Origin: Clostridia bacterium
GTDB lineage: Bacteria > Bacillota > Clostridia > Oscillospirales > CAG-272
DNA length: 33,371 nt
Direction: 5' to 3'
Assembly: GCA_017451735.1 (NCBI GenBank)
Contig: JAFTNU010000027.1
Coordinates: 1 to 33,371 of the forward strand
The stretch's first letter is position 1; the number at the start of each line of letters is the position of its first letter. A program made the position numbers and the translations under genes. Shown here one piece after another: positions 31,440-33,371 of this stretch. Under the pieces are notes generated by a model. That model did no database searches. It saw only the letters and a program-made list of their open reading frames with translations, and was not told the DNA's origin.

Positions 31440-32549
31440 ATGAAAAAAACAAAATCCGCACACCGCTTTGTGGCTTTATTCGCTATGCTGGCACTGTTGG
31501 TCGGTATGTTCACATGGGTCGAGATGCCCGTATTGGCGGCCGAGTCGCTCACGGACGACACAACGGAAACAATGTTGCAGGACACAGACGGTGATGATTA
31601 TTATGAGATCGGCACAGCCGCCGAGCTGCGGGCATTTGCCAATCTGGTCAATGCCGGAAGCAGCAGTATCAACGCCGAGCTGACGGCCAATATAGATCTT
31701 CAAAACGAGGAATGGACGCCCATCGGCACAGACACATCAGCCCCCTTCTCGGGAATTTTCAACGGCGCGGGCTACACCGTTTCGGGTCTTAGCATCACCA
31801 CGATTGTCGAATATGTCGGTCTGTTCGGCTACGTGAAGACCGGTGGCATCAGAGATCTGCACGTTTCGGGCAATATCTCCAAATCCACTATGCCCGACAC
31901 CCACAATAAAATAGGCTTGATCGCGGGCCGTATGCTGGATTCGGGCTTTTATAACTGCCGTGCTGACGGCAGCATCAGTATCAACTCGACATCAGTATAC
32001 GGATATATCGGCGGTATGATCGGCGTGGCAAATCACTGCGTCATCATCAACTGCGCTGCGGATGTGAATATTACCGTCTCCTTTGACGGTACAGTAAATT
32101 ATGCATCGGTCGGCGGTATCGTCGGTGTGGCAACCGTGGATAATACCGTGCCCCAATGCATTTTAAACAGCTATGCCGTGGGTGATATAACGGTAAGCGG
32201 AAACCTGTCCAGTAGTCCCGGGGCGAACTACTGTGTCGGCGGTATTGCGGGATATTTAAAGGACGATGCGGTCAACAACTATTATTACGGCACGATCACC
32301 GACACGGATGCGCAAACTGCTAAAAAATCGGCTATCTGTTTGGCTACGCAGAGCCTGAATATACCTCCTCCGGCACGTATAACGGCACGGGAGAGATTCA
32401 TGTGGCGTACAACTATTATCCCGAAGGGAAGACGCCCATCGGAGCGGTTTCCGACAGTGGGTATGATACCTCTGCCTGGGGCTTGGCGGTGTCCGCGGCG
32501 GCTACCACCGCCTCTGCCGGATCAACAGGCGCTTTGGTGGATACGCTGA
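31440..32549 (+). CDS. Secreted GLUG-repeat surface protein, N-terminal part (frameshifted)
   Basis: It begins with a signal peptide (MKKTKSAHRF, hydrophobic core, cleavage near PVLAA-ES). Then come adhesin-like GLUG-type repeats: TANIDLQNEEWTPIGTD...FSGIFNGAGYTVSGLSI, and GG-I/M-(V/A)-G motifs such as YIGGMIGV, SVGGIVGV and CVGGIAGYL, which form a beta-helical extracellular region. GAGGAGG precedes the ATG at 31440; an upstream in-frame ATG at 31407 is less likely. Up to about 32321 the frame makes sense; after the run of six A residues at 32322-32327 the next 73 residues are Pro/Arg-rich nonsense, while the minus-one frame continues the protein (see the next entry). The gene is therefore disrupted, or it is read by slippage. 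It lies 45 bases after the TetR-type gene. Confidence 0.8.
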   Translation: MKKTKSAHRFVALFAMLALLVGMFTWVEMPVLAAESLTDDTTETMLQDTDGDDYYEIGTAAELRAFANLVNAGSSSINAELTANIDLQNEEWTPIGTDTSAPFSGIFNGAGYTVSGLSITTIVEYVGLFGYVKTGGIRDLHVSGNISKSTMPDTHNKIGLIAGRMLDSGFYNCRADGSISINSTSVYGYIGGMIGVANHCVIINCAADVNITVSFDGTVNYASVGGIVGVATVDNTVPQCILNSYAVGDITVSGNLSSSPGANYCVGGIAGYLKDDAVNNYYYGTITDTDAQTAKKSAICLATQSLNIPPPARITARERFMWRTTIIPKGRRPSERFPTVGMIPLPGAWRCPRRLPPPLPDQQALWWIR

Positions 32550-33349
32550 ACGCCAATCTGCCTTCGGTAGCAAGTATCATCACCGAGCATCGCGATATTT
32601 TGAATAACAGCCAATGGGGCGAACTGGTGGAGCGCATTGGCGGTGAAGCTTTTGCGGTTTTGCAATGGAAAAGCAATGCCAACGATCATCTCCCCACGCT
32701 GCCCTGTGCCATCCGTCACAGTCCTGTCAACTGCATCTGTAGCGTTTGCTCTGTGATCGAGCATACCGATGTATATAAGGATCATGCTTGCGACTATGGC
32801 TGTACCGGGACGGTCGGTGAGCACGCGGACGGTAACGGCGACCACGCCTGCGACTACGGCTGTTCTGTTCGCATCGGCGAATGTGTGGATGCAAGCAAGG
32901 ACCACGCTTGTGATCACGGCTGTGGCGCGTACTTTGGCGAGCATGCGGACGGTAACGGCGACCACGCCTGTGATTACGGCTGTTCTGTTCGCATCGGCGA
33001 GCACGCAGATGCAAATAAAGACCATGCTTGTGACTATGGCTGTGCCGAGGCGATCGGTGCGCATACCGATGTAAACAAAGACCATGTATGCGACTACGGC
33101 TGCGCGGTGGCACTCAGCGAGCACACCTATGACAACGATTGCGACGCGACCTGCAACGTGTGTAGCGCGGAGCGCACCGTTGCGACGCACCTTGACGTCG
33201 ACGGCAACGAGGCCTGCGACGCTTGTGGCACGTTAGATTGTCAAGCCAAGTGCAACACTTTCTTCAAAAAATCGTTTGGAGACAAAAAACCAAGGCATTT
33301 ACGAGGACGATTGTTGATCAGAGAAACAACAGCGTCCAACTGTTCTTGA
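32402..33349 (+). CDS. Surface protein, C-terminal part in another frame, with Cys-rich repeats, cut by IS30
   Basis: This frame is open from 32324, right after a TAA that overlaps the A-run, and reads KIGYLFGYAEPEY...GEIHVAYNYYPEG, which fits as the continuation of the GLUG protein. A GTG at 32402 behind GGGAGA could allow a separate start. After about 110 residues comes a Cys/His/Asp-rich region of six 20-residue repeats, then a degenerate unit. From about 33233 on, the reading frame crosses into an IS30 element on the opposite strand, so the last 38 or so residues (from about CQAKCNTFFKKS) are not native and a C-terminal anchor is lost. A single continuous protein can be made only by a minus-one shift at 32322-32327. 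It is probably a pseudogene remnant. Confidence 0.7.
   Translation: MAYNYYPEGKTPIGAVSDSGYDTSAWGLAVSAAATTASAGSTGALVDTLNANLPSVASIITEHRDILNNSQWGELVERIGGEAFAVLQWKSNANDHLPTLPCAIRHSPVNCICSVCSVIEHTDVYKDHACDYGCTGTVGEHADGNGDHACDYGCSVRIGECVDASKDHACDHGCGAYFGEHADGNGDHACDYGCSVRIGEHADANKDHACDYGCAEAIGAHTDVNKDHVCDYGCAVALSEHTYDNDCDATCNVCSAERTVATHLDVDGNEACDACGTLDCQAKCNTFFKKSFGDKKPRHLRGRLLIRETTASNCS
32759..33118 (+). repeat. Six 60-bp tandem repeats encoding 20-residue Cys-rich units
   Basis: Units start at 32759, 32819, 32879, 32939, 32999 and 33059. The encoded pattern is EHxDxNxDHACDYGC followed by five variable residues. Units 2 and 4 encode the same 20 residues and differ at three synonymous bases, a sign of recent duplication or conversion. 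The Asp/Asn-rich loop followed by a Cys pair recalls repeats in secreted proteins of gut Clostridia; metal binding is possible. Confidence 0.9.
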
Positions 33350-33371
33350 GTCACTTTGTTGAAGTCGGTTC
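33233..33371 (-). mobile_element. IS30-family insertion sequence, one end inside the window
   Basis: The end of an insertion sequence lies next to the transposase stop. The Cys-repeat coding sequence stops matching its pattern near 33230 (after DACG), and from about 33233 the plus strand reads TTAGATTGTCAAGCCAAGTG, which could be the terminal inverted repeat. The exact boundary and target duplication cannot be fixed without the other end. Confidence 0.6.
33241..33371 (-). CDS. IS30-family transposase, C-terminal fragment (runs off the window)
   Basis: Translated on the minus strand, the last 43 codons read TDFNKVTQEQLDAV, then SLINNRPRKCLGFLSPNDF, then LKKVLHLA and a stop at 33241. The NNRPRKCLGF-x-P pattern is the end of the DDE transposase domain of IS30-family elements. 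The protein continues beyond the right edge, so only the tail is seen and completeness cannot be judged. The short ORF shown by the plus strand here is a shadow of this gene. The stop lies about eight bases from the junction with the surface-protein gene. Confidence 0.9.
   Translation of the reverse strand, partial: TDFNKVTQEQLDAVVSLINNRPRKCLGFLSPNDFLKKVLHLA

Noticed and set aside
32315-32335. Programmed minus-one frameshift of the X-XXY-YYZ type
   Set aside because: In the zero frame the site is T-AAA-AAA-T, which does not give a proper dual-slip heptamer, and no obvious downstream pseudoknot is seen; homopolymer length change is the simpler view.

Overview
The window looks like chromosomal DNA from a GC-rich, low-redundancy Clostridia-type Firmicute, most likely an Oscillospirales-like gut or rumen lineage. 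The evidence is: strong AGGAGG-type ribosome sites before almost every gene, sigma-A promoters of the TTGACA/TATAAT kind, a spore germination protease (gpr), a GlnRS gene beside a long-form GluRS, a GH127 arabinofuranosidase and glucuronate isomerase, and short MITE-like intergenic elements of a type common in this group. The genus cannot be fixed from the sequence alone.

Left part (1-9268). The first 353 bases hold no gene but carry a hairpin-bounded repeat element with five 22-bp tandem units. A minus-strand MBL hydrolase follows. Next is a minus-strand operon read from 6105 down to 1374: MBL hydrolase, gltX, glnS and a glycerophosphodiester phosphodiesterase, with a sigma-A promoter upstream and a long terminator hairpin at the end. 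A single oppA-like lipoprotein gene stands divergent to gpr.

Middle part (9448-18536). A minus-strand operon encodes a PHP phosphoesterase, a MutS-family ATPase without mismatch-recognition domains, an Lrp/AsnC regulator and a class I aminotransferase; the last two overlap by one base. A lone uxaC on the plus strand converges on truB across one perfect bidirectional terminator. A second minus-strand operon is ychF-trmB-nitroreductase, followed by a hairpin and then truB.

Right part (18857-33371). A plus-strand five-gene operon encodes an OmpR-type response regulator, its histidine kinase, a membrane-anchored HtrA/DegP-like protease and two tandem MgtC/SapB paralogues; it resembles an envelope-stress module. 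Convergent to it is a DUF368 (polyprenyl-phosphate carrier family) membrane protein. Then come minus-strand GH127, an FkbM-type methyltransferase, a 160-bp MITE-like element that carries an outward terminator at each end, and an aspartokinase-HIT operon. The right end has a TetR regulator with a candidate self-operator and a secreted GLUG-type surface protein. That surface gene is broken in a run of six A residues, carries six 60-bp cysteine-rich repeats, and is cut at its 3' end by an IS30-family insertion sequence whose transposase C-terminus enters from the right edge.

I see no phage, CRISPR array, tRNA or rRNA gene. The least ordinary parts are the damaged surface-protein locus with its IS30 insertion, the TCS-HtrA-MgtC-MgtC operon, and the two structured repeat elements.
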